From Deinococcus marmoris DSM 12784 (GTDB lineage: Bacteria > Deinococcota > Deinococci > Deinococcales > Deinococcaceae), in the NCBI RefSeq assembly GCF_000701405.1, contig NZ_JNIV01000034.1, forward strand, positions 1 through 43,927: 43,927 nucleotides of DNA, read 5' to 3'. This document shows, piece by piece, positions 25,213-35,116 of this stretch. Position 1 is the stretch's first letter, and each line of letters begins with the position of its first letter. Under the pieces are notes generated by a model. It made no database searches, had not been told where the DNA came from, and saw only the letters and a program-made list of their open reading frames with translations. The translations under genes and the position numbers were made by a program.

Positions 25213-26496
25213 TCAAATGATGGTTTTTCCGGCGTCGCGCATCTCCAGCAGCACCAGCTCGGCAAACAGCCCATTGGCCCAGCCGAACCACTCGCGCGTG
25301 AACATCTGCGGATCGTCGGGGTGAAAGCTCTCGTGCATCAGGCCCGTGCCTGCCGTGGTGCAGAGCAGCATGTCCAGCAGTTCCCGGCGCTCTGCTGCCG
25401 TCTCCGCCGTCAGTCCTGCCACCGCCAGACCGATGGGCCAGACGTGGCCGGGCGGCGTGTGCGGACTGCCCACCCCTCGCGCGAACGCCCCGCTCGCGTA
25501 GTACGGATTGGCCGCGCTCAGGACGAAGCGCCGGGTACTGACGTACGTGGGATCATCGGCGGCCACATAGCCCAGGTACGGTGCGGCCAGCAGGCTCGGC
25601 ACGTTGGCATCGTCCATCAGAACGTGCTGGCCCAGCCCATCAGTCTCGTAGGCGTACATGCGCCCAAATTCGGGATGCTCCACGGTGCCGTAGCGCTCGA
25701 TGCCAGTCCGGATCTCAGCTCGCAGGGCCAGCGCTTCCACGGCCAGTTCCGGCTCATCCAGCATGCCCGCCAGTTCGGCCAGGTGACCGAGTTCCACCAC
25801 CGCCATCATGTTGCCCGGAATGTGGTAATTAAGCGCGCAGCCATCGTCGCTGGGCCGGAAGGCGCTCCAGACCATGCCCGTCACGGCCACTGGATAGCCG
25901 CGTCCCTGATTGGGCAAGTTGTCGGTGATGGGCACCGGGCCAGGGCGGTGAAACCCGTAGGCGCTGAGTTCGGCATGGCGCTGCTCGGTCCGCATTACCT
26001 GCACGGTGCGGTGCAGGGCGGCCCGGAAGTCGCCCCTGAACGGTTCAAGGTCGGCGGTCTGTTGCCAGTAGCCGTAGGCCAGCCGCAGCGGGTAACACAG
26101 AGAATCCAGTTCAAACTTGCGTTCCCAGACCAGTGGGTGGCGCTCTGGGAAGTCTCCAGCATGCCCGGCCCCACTGGGCAGGGCGTTGAAGGCATTGGCG
26201 TAGGGGTCGGTCAGCAGTTGGCGGGCCTGCACCCGGATCACCCCGGCGACGAGCGCCCGCACCCCAGCGTCCTCCCGGCACAGTGGCAGATACGGCCACA
26301 GTTGCGCGGCAGCGTCGCGCAGCCACATGGCGGGGATGTCGCCGGTCAGCACGAAGGGGAGGCCGTCCGATTCCCACTGAATAGCGGTTTCAAGGGTGTT
26401 GGGATAACAGCGGGCAAAGGTGTCAACCAGTAGCGGCTCGTCAGCAAATGCCTGGGCCACCTGCTGTACCACGGCGCGGACGGCTTCGCTTTTCAT
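25213..26496 (-). CDS. GH125 exo-alpha-1,6-mannosidase-like glycoside hydrolase
   Basis: 427 residues, the usual GH125 length (alpha/alpha barrel, formerly DUF1237). Recognisable blocks are TGDIPAMWLRDAAAQLWPYL, GMVWSAFRPSDDG (catalytic acid Asp of the family), YHIPGNMMAVVEL, GLMHESFHPDD (catalytic base Glu) and FTREWFGWANGLFAELVL. No signal peptide is seen, so it should act in the cytoplasm, trimming non-reducing alpha-1,6-linked mannose. The ATG at 26496 has AGGGGA upstream; the open frame to 26559 is not GH125-like. It is divergent from the LacI-type regulator and probably belongs to that regulon. Confidence 0.9.
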   Translation of the reverse strand: MKSEAVRAVVQQVAQAFADEPLLVDTFARCYPNTLETAIQWESDGLPFVLTGDIPAMWLRDAAAQLWPYLPLCREDAGVRALVAGVIRVQARQLLTDPYANAFNALPSGAGHAGDFPERHPLVWERKFELDSLCYPLRLAYGYWQQTADLEPFRGDFRAALHRTVQVMRTEQRHAELSAYGFHRPGPVPITDNLPNQGRGYPVAVTGMVWSAFRPSDDGCALNYHIPGNMMAVVELGHLAELAGMLDEPELAVEALALRAEIRTGIERYGTVEHPEFGRMYAYETDGLGQHVLMDDANVPSLLAAPYLGYVAADDPTYVSTRRFVLSAANPYYASGAFARGVGSPHTPPGHVWPIGLAVAGLTAETAAERRELLDMLLCTTAGTGLMHESFHPDDPQMFTREWFGWANGLFAELVLLEMRDAGKTII

Positions 26497-26714
26497 CTGT
26501 TTCCCCTGGAGGACAACCCCATGAAAGACAACAGGGAAACCTGGGCGGGCACCTGGCAACCAGAAGCAGGGCGAGAGGGAAAAACCTGATGGTCCATCTG
26601 GAGGGTGGGCATATGGACAGTATTAAAGAAGATCAGGGGGACCGATGCAGGAGCAGTTCGTCTGAAAAAATTGTCCGGCGCGGACGAGGGCGGTCAACGC
26701 TGACGCAACCTGAT

Positions 26715-26726
26715 GTGACACGTCAC
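26715..26726. promoter_or_regulatory. Candidate operator between GH125 and lacI-type genes
   Basis: GTGAC-AC-GTCAC is a near-perfect palindrome in the divergent region, 37 bp upstream of the regulator's -35 box. LacI-family proteins bind such dyads; binding here is not shown. Confidence 0.35.
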
Positions 26727-26762
26727 TGAACGCTTTGGTAAACGGCATTTGTTCATCTCCAC

Positions 26763-26791
26763 TTGACATTCGTACCCCAGCCGCTTAAGTT
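26763..26791 (+). promoter_or_regulatory. Sigma-70-type promoter of the regulator/ABC/glycosidase operon
   Basis: A consensus TTGACA (26763-26768) is followed after exactly 17 bp by TAAGTT (26786-26791). Transcription would start near 26798, giving a leader of about 128 bases before the regulator ATG. Confidence 0.6.
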
Positions 26792-26925
26792 GGATCTGTC
26801 CACAATGTAACGTTTTCAGTTGCCAACGCCTGGTAAAGCCTAAAGACCGTTTTAACGTCTGGCACAGCGTTTCTGGCTTGTCACCATTCATACCGCACGT
26901 CGTTGACCGCAGGTCCAGAGGACCC

Positions 26926-27933
26926 ATGCCTGAAGCCACGCACAATCCAGTCATCCCACTGCCGCGCGGCTCGGGTATCCGTGAAGTCGCGCGGATGGCA
27001 GGCGTGTCGATAGCGACGGTGTCCCGGGTCTTCAACGACGCCGCCTCGGTCAATCCAGACACCCGGCAGCGGGTGCTGGAGCGCGCTGCGGCACTGGGCT
27101 ACGAGCCGAGTTCGCTGGGGCGCAACCTGGTGCGAGGCCGCAGTGAACTGCTGGGGCTGATCGTGCCCAACGTGTCTTTTCCACTGTATGGCCAGATGAT
27201 CGGCGGCATCGAGGACGTGCTGGGCCACCGGGGCATGAGCATTCTGCTGGCGTCCAGTCACGACGACGCGGCCAGCGAACTCAAGGCGGCGCAGCACCTG
27301 CTCCGGCACACGGTGGACGGCGGTATCGTCATCAACTCGCAACTGAACGTGGCCCTGCCTGCGCCGCGCGGGATGAACTGGGTTCATATGTCTCCAGAGC
27401 ACTCTGGACTGCCCTGCTGCGTGGAACTGGACAACGAGGCGGGAGGCCGTCTGGCCGCCCTTGAACTGCTGCGCGTGGAGCGGCGACACCTGGCTTACAT
27501 CGGTGCTTCGGGCCGGGAAAGCGGTGAGCGCGAACGCGGTTTCGCGGGCGAGCTGCGCCGGGCGGGCCTGGATTACCGCCGCTCCCAGGGTGACTATTCC
27601 GAACTGTCGGGGACGCGGGCTGCCGACGAGTTGCTGGAGGAACTTCCTCTGCTGGACGCTGTTTTTGTGGCGGGCGACCTGATGGCGGCGGGGGTCCTGC
27701 GCACCCTGCATCTGCGCGGTCTGCGGGTGCCGGAAGACGTGGCCGTGATCGGCTTCGACGACGCCGCGCTCGCCTCGCTGCTGTACCCGCGCCTGACCAG
27801 CATCCGGCAGCCCGCCTACGCGATGGGCGCGGCGGCGGCTGAACTGTCCCTGCGGTTGATCGGAGGCCACAGCGCCGGGGCGGTCATCTTCCCGCCCGAA
27901 CTGGTGCGGCGTGAATCCACTGGACCGCCCTGA
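26926..27933 (+). CDS. LacI-family transcriptional regulator
   Basis: 335 residues. The N-terminal LacI helix-turn-helix and hinge are clear (IREVARMAGVSIATVSRVF, NPDTRQRVLERAAALGYEPS, NLVRGRSELLGLIVPNV). It is followed by a periplasmic-binding-protein-like sensor domain ending in VIGFDDAALASLLYPRLTSI. The ATG at 26926 follows AGAGGA; earlier in-frame codons lie in the leader. It heads the transport and glycosidase operon and faces GH125, so it is the obvious local repressor. The inducer is probably a sugar released from the substrate. Confidence 0.9.
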   Translation: MPEATHNPVIPLPRGSGIREVARMAGVSIATVSRVFNDAASVNPDTRQRVLERAAALGYEPSSLGRNLVRGRSELLGLIVPNVSFPLYGQMIGGIEDVLGHRGMSILLASSHDDAASELKAAQHLLRHTVDGGIVINSQLNVALPAPRGMNWVHMSPEHSGLPCCVELDNEAGGRLAALELLRVERRHLAYIGASGRESGERERGFAGELRRAGLDYRRSQGDYSELSGTRAADELLEELPLLDAVFVAGDLMAAGVLRTLHLRGLRVPEDVAVIGFDDAALASLLYPRLTSIRQPAYAMGAAAAELSLRLIGGHSAGAVIFPPELVRRESTGPP

Positions 27934-28046
27934 GATCGCCCCTCTTCCCTGCCTTCCCCCGCTCCCCCTGTTCCAGATCACCTGCGTAGCCCTTCTCTGA
28001 AGCCGCCCGTTTTTCGCGCGCCCCCTCGTGTCCCTGGAGGAATTCC

Positions 28047-29693
28047 ATGAACAACCCCATGACGAACAAGGTCAAGGCACTCGTTTCCCTCTCCCTGATC
28101 CTCACCGCCGCCCTGGGCAGCGCCGCACACGCGCAAAATCCCAAGTCCACCTTTACCATTGTGCGTTCGACGCAGTGGGGCGCGCAGAACTACAACCCCT
28201 ACGTGCCCGGCGATCAGCACCTGCTGCCCACCAACTCGGCCATCTACGAAAGTCTGTTCTTCGTCAACTCGATCAACGGCAAGGTGACGCCCGTGTTGGG
28301 CACCAAGTACGCCTGGAGCAAGGACAACAAGACCCTGACGGTGACCACCAGAGGCGGGGTGAAGTGGACCGACGGCCAGGGCTTTGACGCGGGTGACGCG
28401 GCCTTCAGCTTCAATTACCTCAAGTCCTACCCGGCGCTGGACACCAGCGGGCTGTGGAAGAGCGGTCTGAGCGCCGTCAAGGCCACCAATGCCAGCACGC
28501 TGGTCTTTAGCTTCGCCACCCCGAATACCCCGATCTTTCAGTACATCGCGGCCACGCCCATCGTGCCGCAGCACCTGTGGAAGGACGTGAAAGACCCCAG
28601 CACCTTTACCAACGCAAAGCCGGTGGGCACCGGGCCGTTCGTGGCCGACAGTTACAGCCAGCAGGCGCTGCGGGTGCTGAAAAACCCCAATTACTGGATG
28701 GAGGGCAAGCCGTCCGTGGACGCGCTGGTGTGGATCGCCACCAGCACCAACGACGCGGCCCAGCTCAAGCTGCTGAGCGGCGAGGCCGATTTCGGCTACG
28801 TGGGCATCTCCGATCCCAAGACCTACGCGGCCAAGAGTCCCAATGCCAGCTACTGGTGGCCCACCAACAACATCAATTTCCTGTATTTCAACACCGTCAA
28901 AGCGCCATTCAATGACGCGGGCTTCCGCAAGGGTGTGGCCGCCGCCATCAACACCAAGGAGGTGGCCGACAAAGCCTACGCGGGCGCGGTGGCCGCTGCC
29001 AGTCCCGCCGCCGTGTTCCCCGGCCAGCAGAAGGAATGGCTGGCGAACGCCGCCAAGTCCACCTTCGACGTGACGGCAGCCGACAAGGCGCTGACCGCCG
29101 CCGGGTACAAGAAAGACGGCAGCGGCAACCGCCTGGGCAAGGACGGCAAGGCGCTGCCCAGCTTCAAGATCCTGGTGGGCGCGGGCTGGACCGACTTCAT
29201 CACGATGGCGCAGGTGATCGGCAACAATCTCAAGAAGGTGGGCATCAACACCAGCATCGACCAGCAGGCGTGGGGCAGCTATTCCGGCGGCCTCCAGACC
29301 GGTAGCTACGATATGGGCATCAGTTGGGGCTGGGGCAACGGCTCGACGCCGTACTACACCTTCAACGCCGCCTTCAACCCGGACTTCTCCGCCCCGGTGG
29401 GCAAGACGGCCCCCAGCAACCTGTCGCGCTACACCAACCCGGCCATCACCAAGGCGCTGGACACCTTCAGCACCACCAGCAACGCGGCCACGCAGCAAAA
29501 GGCCATGACCACCATCGTCAGCACCGTGATGAAGGAACAGCCCTGGGTGCCGCTGACGGACCGCGTGAACTTCGGCCTGTTCAACACCAGCAAGTTCACC
29601 GGCTTTCCCAGCGCCGCAGATCCCTACAACGATTCCTCGCCCGACGACACCAACGGCGCGCGGCTGCTGTATCTGAACGTCAAGCCCAAGTAG
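28047..29693 (+). CDS. ABC transporter substrate-binding protein, family 5 (probable oligosaccharide binder)
   Basis: 548 residues. A signal peptide (KALVSLSLILTAALGSAAHA) precedes a family 5 binding protein with the landmarks TVTTRGGVKWTDGQGFDAGD, VGTGPFVADSY and YGNG-type aromatic-rich loops (SWGWGNGSTPYYTFNAAF). Family 5 also includes cello- and manno-oligosaccharide binders. The neighbouring glycosidases suggest a glycan fragment rather than a peptide (inference). The ATG at 28047 has GGAGG 7 bases upstream. Confidence 0.9.
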   Translation: MNNPMTNKVKALVSLSLILTAALGSAAHAQNPKSTFTIVRSTQWGAQNYNPYVPGDQHLLPTNSAIYESLFFVNSINGKVTPVLGTKYAWSKDNKTLTVTTRGGVKWTDGQGFDAGDAAFSFNYLKSYPALDTSGLWKSGLSAVKATNASTLVFSFATPNTPIFQYIAATPIVPQHLWKDVKDPSTFTNAKPVGTGPFVADSYSQQALRVLKNPNYWMEGKPSVDALVWIATSTNDAAQLKLLSGEADFGYVGISDPKTYAAKSPNASYWWPTNNINFLYFNTVKAPFNDAGFRKGVAAAINTKEVADKAYAGAVAAASPAAVFPGQQKEWLANAAKSTFDVTAADKALTAAGYKKDGSGNRLGKDGKALPSFKILVGAGWTDFITMAQVIGNNLKKVGINTSIDQQAWGSYSGGLQTGSYDMGISWGWGNGSTPYYTFNAAFNPDFSAPVGKTAPSNLSRYTNPAITKALDTFSTTSNAATQQKAMTTIVSTVMKEQPWVPLTDRVNFGLFNTSKFTGFPSAADPYNDSSPDDTNGARLLYLNVKPK

Positions 29694-29824
29694 GCAGCGT
29701 GGGGGTGGGTGGTGGGCTGCGGGGAATCATCCTGCCCGCGCCCGCTTCCCACCCTCTTTGTTGAACTTCAGACTGGCGTTCTGCCCGCCGCCCTTGACTA
29801 CAGCTCGACTCTTGGAGGTCTTCT

Positions 29825-30811
29825 GTGTCCTATCTGCTCAGAAAGCTGGGCATCTTCGTGTTCACGCTGTGGGTGGCGGCCACCCTGAACTTCGTTCTGC
29901 CGCGCCTGGTGCCGGGCGATCCGGTGAGCGTGATGCTCGCCAAGTACCAGGGCCGACTGGATCCGGCGGCGGTGGACGCGCTGAAGATCGCCTACGGCCT
30001 GAACGATCTGGGCAGCCCGGTCTCGCAGTATTTCAGCTACCTGGGCAACCTGCTGCGCGGCGATTTCGGGCGCTCGATCAGCCTGTTTCCCACGCCCGTG
30101 ATCGACGTGGTCCGCATGGCGCTGCCGTACACGCTGGGCTTGATCGGTGTGACCACCATCATCTCCTTCGTGCTGGGGAGTGCGCTGGGCCTGTACAGCG
30201 GCTGGCGGCGTGGGGGGGTGGTGGCGGACGGCCTGACCCCGGTGGCACTGTTCCTGAACGCCATGCCGTATTTCTGGTTCGGGCTGATCTTGCTGTACGT
30301 CTTCGCCTTTCAGCTCAAGTGGTTTCCGCTGAGCGGGGCGCTCGATCCCTTTCCCGGCGACACCTACAGCGCGGGGTGGTGGAGTTCGCTGCTGCGGCAC
30401 GCGGCGCTGCCCGTGTTCACCATTCTGGTCACGTCGGTGGGCGGCTGGCTGATTACCATGCGCAACAACGTGATCAACGTGGCCGGGGAGGATTATCTGG
30501 CCTTTGCGCGGGCCAAGGGCCTGACCGAGCGCCGCATCATCAGCCGCTATGTGCTGCGCAACGCCCTGCTGCCCAGCTTCACCGCCTTCGGCATGGCGCT
30601 GGGCTTCGTGGTGGGCGGCTCGATCCTCACCGAGATCGTCTTCTCGTATCCAGGACTGGGCTTCTACCTGTACCAGTCGGTCACCAACCTGGATTACCCG
30701 CTGATGCAGGCCATCTTCTTCTTTATCGCGCTGGCCGTGCTGCTGGCGAACCTGCTGGTGGACTTCGTGAACGTGCTGCTCGATCCGCGCATCCGGGAGG
30801 GACAGGCGTGA
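29825..30811 (+). CDS. ABC transporter permease (DppB/OppB type)
   Basis: 328 residues starting at a GTG with GGAGG 6 bases upstream. N-terminal helix SYLLRKLGIFVFTLWVAATL, a periplasmic loop, five more membrane segments and the coupling motif YLAFARAKGLTERRIISRYVLRN. It overlaps the next gene by GTGA. Together with the following permease half it forms the membrane channel of the importer. Confidence 0.93.
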   Translation: MSYLLRKLGIFVFTLWVAATLNFVLPRLVPGDPVSVMLAKYQGRLDPAAVDALKIAYGLNDLGSPVSQYFSYLGNLLRGDFGRSISLFPTPVIDVVRMALPYTLGLIGVTTIISFVLGSALGLYSGWRRGGVVADGLTPVALFLNAMPYFWFGLILLYVFAFQLKWFPLSGALDPFPGDTYSAGWWSSLLRHAALPVFTILVTSVGGWLITMRNNVINVAGEDYLAFARAKGLTERRIISRYVLRNALLPSFTAFGMALGFVVGGSILTEIVFSYPGLGFYLYQSVTNLDYPLMQAIFFFIALAVLLANLLVDFVNVLLDPRIREGQA

Positions 30812-32754
30812 GCGGCCTGCGGCAGTTCTTCGGGCAGCCACGCAGCCTCGTTGGTGCAGGCTTTCTGCTGATCTTGCTGGTGGCCAGTTTATGCGCGCCG
30901 CTGATCACACCTTACGATCCCAACTCGCTGGAATTTGGTCCCTTCATGCCCCTCTCGGCGCAGCACTGGCTGGGAACCACGGCGCTGGGACAGGACATCT
31001 TCGCGCAGTTCATCTACGGCGCTCGGCTGACCCTGCTGGTGGGTGCGGTGGCCGGGCTGATCGCCACGCTGCTGAGCGTCACTTTCGGTCTGGCCGCCGC
31101 CTATCTGGGCGGGCGGGTGGACGAGGCCATCAACACGCTGATCAACGTCTTCCTGGTCCTGCCGGGGCTGCCGCTGGTCATTGTCGCCAGCGCCTTTCTG
31201 CGCGGCGGGGGCGTGTGGCCGGTGATCCTGGTGATCAGTTTCACGGGCTGGGCCTTCGGGGCGCGGGTGCTGCGTGCCCAGGCGCTGGCACTGCGCGAGC
31301 GCGACTTCGTGCAGGCAGCGGTGGTGGCGGGCGAGGGGCCGGGCCGCATCATCTTCCGCGAGATGCTGCCCAACATGGCGGGATTGATCGCCGCCAACTT
31401 CTTCGGCGCGGCGCTGTACGCCGTGCTGAGCGAGGCCGCCCTGTCGTTTATAGGCGTGGGCGACGTGTCGCTGGTGACCTGGGGCACCATGCTGTACTGG
31501 GCGCAGGCCAAGGGTGCGCTGCTTCAGGGCGCGTGGTGGTGGGTGGCGCTGCCGGGGCTGGGAATCGCGCTGCTGGGCACATCCTTCGCGCTCCTGAACT
31601 TCGCCATTGACGAGATCAGCAACCCCAAGCTGGGGCGCAGCAACGTCAAGCTGCCCGCCCGCAAGAAGCCAGCTCCAGGCGCGGGAGTGGGCAACCCCGA
31701 CGCCCTGCTGAGCATCCGCGATCTCAACGTGGGTTACCTGACCCCCGGTCCGACGGTGCGCGCGGTGCGGGACGTGTCGCTGGACGTGCAGCCGGGCGAG
31801 TTGCTGGGTCTGGCCGGGGAATCGGGCTGCGGCAAGAGTACGCTGGCCTTCGCCGTCACGCGTCTGCTCGATCCCCCTGGCGCAGTGCTGGGCGGCTCGG
31901 TGCGGCTGGCCGAACATGACCTGCTAAACCTGTCGCCCGAGGAGCTGCGGCGGGTGCGTTGGAAGGAATTCAGCATGGTGTTCCAGGCCTCCATGAACGT
32001 GCTGAATCCGGTGTTGAAAATCCGTGAACAGGTTTACGACGCGATGCAGGCGCACGGGGTCACCGACAAGCAGAAACTGGACGCCCGCGCCCGTGAACTC
32101 TTCGATCTGGTGGGCATTCAGGCTTCCTATCTGGACGCCTACCCGCACCAGCTCTCCGGCGGGATGAAACAGCGCGTGGTCATCGCCATCGCGCTGGCCC
32201 TGGAACCCAAATTGATCGTGATGGACGAGCCGACAACGGCGCTGGATGTGGTGGTGCAGCGGCAGATCTTGCAGGAAATCAACGACGTGCGCCGCCGCCT
32301 GGGCATCAGCATCATCTTCATCACGCATGACCTGTCGCTGCTGGTGGAGATGAGTGACCGCGTGGCGATCATGTATGCGGGCGAGGTGGTGGAGCTGGCT
32401 CCCGCGCACCAGCTTTACGCCCACCCGGCGCACCCCTACACCCAGCAACTGATGAATTCGTTTCCGCCGATGACCGGCCCCCGCACGCGCCGCAGCGGCA
32501 TTCCTGGCAAGCCGCCGTCCCTGAGCGCAGAGATCGTCGGTTGTCCCTTCTTCGAGCGCTGCAATAAACGTATGCCCGGCGTGTGCGACGTGAAGCCTCT
32601 TCAGACTTTCCCTGTCGCGGAGGAGCAGACGGCGGCCTGCTTTCTGTACGATCCCACCGTCTCCCCCGCCCTCAAGGAAAATGCCATCCGAGACAGCCAG
32701 CATGTACAGATGGAGGTGAGCCGTGAGTCAGCCCACAGCGCCAATCTCAACTAA
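30808..32754 (+). CDS. Fused ABC permease (DppC type) and ATPase (DppD type)
   Basis: 648 residues in one frame. Residues 1 to about 275 are a DppC-like permease with coupling loop [21 protein letters not shown] short linker ([17 protein letters not shown]) leads to a complete ATPase (about 295-600): Walker [10 protein letters not shown] (about 337), signature LSGGMKQR (about 448), Walker B LIVMDEP, switch His in IFITHD. It ends with the oligopeptide-ATPase Cys cluster ([17 protein letters not shown]). These are normally two genes. The GTG start overlaps the previous stop. The C-terminal 32 bases overlap the next ATPase. Confidence 0.92.
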   Translation: MSGLRQFFGQPRSLVGAGFLLILLVASLCAPLITPYDPNSLEFGPFMPLSAQHWLGTTALGQDIFAQFIYGARLTLLVGAVAGLIATLLSVTFGLAAAYLGGRVDEAINTLINVFLVLPGLPLVIVASAFLRGGGVWPVILVISFTGWAFGARVLRAQALALRERDFVQAAVVAGEGPGRIIFREMLPNMAGLIAANFFGAALYAVLSEAALSFIGVGDVSLVTWGTMLYWAQAKGALLQGAWWWVALPGLGIALLGTSFALLNFAIDEISNPKLGRSNVKLPARKKPAPGAGVGNPDALLSIRDLNVGYLTPGPTVRAVRDVSLDVQPGELLGLAGESGCGKSTLAFAVTRLLDPPGAVLGGSVRLAEHDLLNLSPEELRRVRWKEFSMVFQASMNVLNPVLKIREQVYDAMQAHGVTDKQKLDARARELFDLVGIQASYLDAYPHQLSGGMKQRVVIAIALALEPKLIVMDEPTTALDVVVQRQILQEINDVRRRLGISIIFITHDLSLLVEMSDRVAIMYAGEVVELAPAHQLYAHPAHPYTQQLMNSFPPMTGPRTRRSGIPGKPPSLSAEIVGCPFFERCNKRMPGVCDVKPLQTFPVAEEQTAACFLYDPTVSPALKENAIRDSQHVQMEVSRESAHSANLN

Positions 32755-33778
32755 CGCTTCCACGCCAACGAACACCATTCCCAACACGCTGGAAATCGTC
32801 AACCTCCGTAAAGTCTTCGGCACGCGCGGCAAGGCAGGCGGCGTGGTAGCGGTCAACGACGTGTCGTTCGCAATTGCGCGCGGCGAGGTGCTGGGGCTGG
32901 TGGGCGAATCGGGCAGCGGCAAAAGCACCATCGCCCGCCTGATTGCCCGTCTCTACACCCCCACCTCGGGCGAGATTCGCCTGAATGGGCAGCCAGTCCC
33001 GAGCAGGCTGGGCGGGCGGGCGCTGAGACATCTACGGAAGAACGTCCAGATGATCTTTCAAGACCCGTATGCCAGCCTGAACCCGGTGCATCCGGTGAGC
33101 TACACGCTGAAGCGGCCCCTCCAGATTCATGGTCTGGCACGCGGCGACACCGAGGAACAGGTCAATTCGCTGCTGGAACGGGTAGGCCTGTCGCCCGCCA
33201 GTACCTACGCGTCCAAGCGTCCTTTCGAGCTGTCGGGCGGCCAGCGCCAGCGCGTCGGCATTGCCCGCGCCCTGGCCGTCCGACCCGAACTGATCTTGGC
33301 CGACGAGCCGACTTCCGCGCTGGACGTGTCCATCCGCCTGGACGTGATGAACCTGATGCTGGACCTGAAAGACCAGGAAGGACTGAGCATGCTGTTCATC
33401 ACGCATGATCTGGCCGGGGCACGTTATATGTCGGACCGCGTGGCCGTGCTGTACGCCGGAACGCTGGTGGAAATCGGCCCCGCCGTGGAAGTGATTGACC
33501 GCCCACAGCACCCGTACACCCAACTGCTGAAAAGCGCGGCCCCCAAACCTGACGCGGGACTGGTCCCGGAAACCATCGAGGCGCGCGGCGAGGTGCCCGA
33601 TCTCAAAACCCTGCCGCCCGGCTGCCCCTTCGAGCCGCGCTGCCCCCACGCCCTGCCCGAATGCAAGGCTGGCCTGCCGAGGATGTACGACGTGGGGGAA
33701 GGCCATACGGCGCGCTGCATCCTGCACGACCCCGCCGTTCAGGCGCGGCGCGGTCAGGAGGTGGGTGTGAGCAGGTGA
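32723..33778 (+). CDS. ABC transporter ATPase (DppF/OppF type)
   Basis: 351 residues. Walker [10 protein letters not shown] (about 61-69), signature LSGGQRQR (about 170), Walker B LILADEP, His switch LFITHD and a C-terminal Cys-rich tail ([15 protein letters not shown]) typical of peptide-type ATPases. It begins at a GTG with GGAGG 7 bases upstream and overlaps the fused gene by 32 bases. It pairs with the fused ATPase as the second nucleotide-binding subunit. Confidence 0.93.
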   Translation: MSQPTAPISTNASTPTNTIPNTLEIVNLRKVFGTRGKAGGVVAVNDVSFAIARGEVLGLVGESGSGKSTIARLIARLYTPTSGEIRLNGQPVPSRLGGRALRHLRKNVQMIFQDPYASLNPVHPVSYTLKRPLQIHGLARGDTEEQVNSLLERVGLSPASTYASKRPFELSGGQRQRVGIARALAVRPELILADEPTSALDVSIRLDVMNLMLDLKDQEGLSMLFITHDLAGARYMSDRVAVLYAGTLVEIGPAVEVIDRPQHPYTQLLKSAAPKPDAGLVPETIEARGEVPDLKTLPPGCPFEPRCPHALPECKAGLPRMYDVGEGHTARCILHDPAVQARRGQEVGVSR

Positions 33779-33832
33779 ATGCCCGTCGCCTGCTCCCGTT
33801 TTGCTGTCTCTCCACCCCAAAAGGACGTCCAT

Positions 33833-35116
33833 ATGGCCCAGGTTAAACTCGCGTATATCGGCGGCGGCAGCACGCGTGCGCCCGGCACCATCGCCTCGTT
33901 CATTCGTCAGGCCGCCAATTTCGCGGGTTCGGAAATCGTCTTGCAGGATCTGGACGAAGACAGACTTGATCTGGTCTGCCGTCTGTCGCGCAAGATGGCC
34001 GCAGCCCAGGGCGCAGAGCTCAAGATCACCGCCACCACCGACAGAAAAGCCGCGCTGGACGGCTGCGACGGCGTGCTGTCCAGCTACCGTCCCGGCGGAT
34101 TCGAGGCGCGGTACCAGGACGAGCGCATTCCCCTCAGTCACGGCGCAATCGGGCAGGAAACGCAGGGCGCGGGCGGCTTTTTCATGGCGCTGCGGGCGGT
34201 CCATGTGGCGCGCGGCCTGGTGGAAGATATGCAAGCGGTCTGTCCCGACGCCATCCTCTTCAATTACACCAATCCCGTCAATATCGTGGCGCAGGCGGTG
34301 GCCGATCACTCGCCCATTCGCGTGGTGTCCCTGTGCGAGGGGCCGATTGTTTTTCCGGGCGAGATTGCCGAACTGGTGGGCCTCGATCCCAGCAAGGTGC
34401 GCGCCGTGATGCTGGGCCTCAACCATGCCTGCTGGAGTGCGGAGGCCGAATACGGCGGCCAGCCGATGATCCCAGTGCTGGCGCAGAAGCTGGAAGAAGG
34501 AATTCGGGACGACTGGACGCGGCGCTGGGTAGATCTGGCCGTGACGATGGCCAGCCTCCCAGCCTCGTACATGAAGTATTACTACTTCGAGCAGGAGATG
34601 CTGGCCGAATTGACTGCAAAACCCACCACCCGCGCCCAGGACATCCTGGCCGACGTGCCGAGCTACTGGCAGCATTACCGCGAACAACTGGACGCGCCGA
34701 ACCCCACGCTGGAGCCGGAGCTGTCACGCGGCGGCATCTTTGAGCTGGAGGTGGCGGTGGACGTGATGGACGCCGTGTTCAATGACAAAGGTGAAATCTG
34801 GCCGACGAACGTGGTGAATCACGGTGCGATTGCCGATTTCCCCGACTCACAGGTGGTGGAGGTGCCGTGTCTGGTCAACCGTCAGGGCGTGCGGCCCATT
34901 TCGGGCTACCGGGTGCCGCCGCCCGTACGTGGCCTGCTCTCGGCGCTGGGTGAATATCAGCAGCTCGCCGCCGACGCCGCCTGGGACGGCACACGCAGAC
35001 AGGCCGTGCAGGCGCTGACCAGCAACCCTCTGGTGCGAACCCTGCCGCTGGCGCAGATACTGTATGAGGAACTGGCCCGCGCCCACTACAAGCATCTGCC
35101 GGAGCGGCTGTGGTAG
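33833..35116 (+). CDS. Family GH4 NAD-dependent glycosidase
   Basis: 427 residues, normal for GH4. These enzymes cleave glycosides by NAD+- and Mn2+-assisted oxidation-elimination. The N-terminal Rossmann motif KLAYIGGGSTRAPG binds NAD. FNYTNPVN, VSLCEGP (metal-binding Cys) and GLNHACW (metal-binding His) are the family's active-site landmarks. Many GH4 members use 6-phospho-sugars, but no PTS is present here, so the unphosphorylated class or a substrate phosphorylated by the operon's kinase are both possible. The ATG at 33833 follows AAGGA; it overlaps the next gene by 7 bases. Confidence 0.88.
   Translation: MAQVKLAYIGGGSTRAPGTIASFIRQAANFAGSEIVLQDLDEDRLDLVCRLSRKMAAAQGAELKITATTDRKAALDGCDGVLSSYRPGGFEARYQDERIPLSHGAIGQETQGAGGFFMALRAVHVARGLVEDMQAVCPDAILFNYTNPVNIVAQAVADHSPIRVVSLCEGPIVFPGEIAELVGLDPSKVRAVMLGLNHACWSAEAEYGGQPMIPVLAQKLEEGIRDDWTRRWVDLAVTMASLPASYMKYYYFEQEMLAELTAKPTTRAQDILADVPSYWQHYREQLDAPNPTLEPELSRGGIFELEVAVDVMDAVFNDKGEIWPTNVVNHGAIADFPDSQVVEVPCLVNRQGVRPISGYRVPPPVRGLLSALGEYQQLAADAAWDGTRRQAVQALTSNPLVRTLPLAQILYEELARAHYKHLPERLW

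Noticed and set aside
25201..26433. 410-codon plus-strand frame opposite GH125
   Set aside because: Antisense shadow; no start signal or family, while GH125 motifs are complete on the other strand.
27978..29498. 506-codon minus-strand frame opposite the binding-protein gene
   Set aside because: Gly/Val/His-rich repetitive composition typical of antisense GC-rich DNA; the plus-strand frame has a signal peptide and family motifs.
33032..34687. 551-codon minus-strand frame opposite the ATPase and GH4 genes
   Set aside because: Spans two confident genes in antisense and has no recognisable domain.
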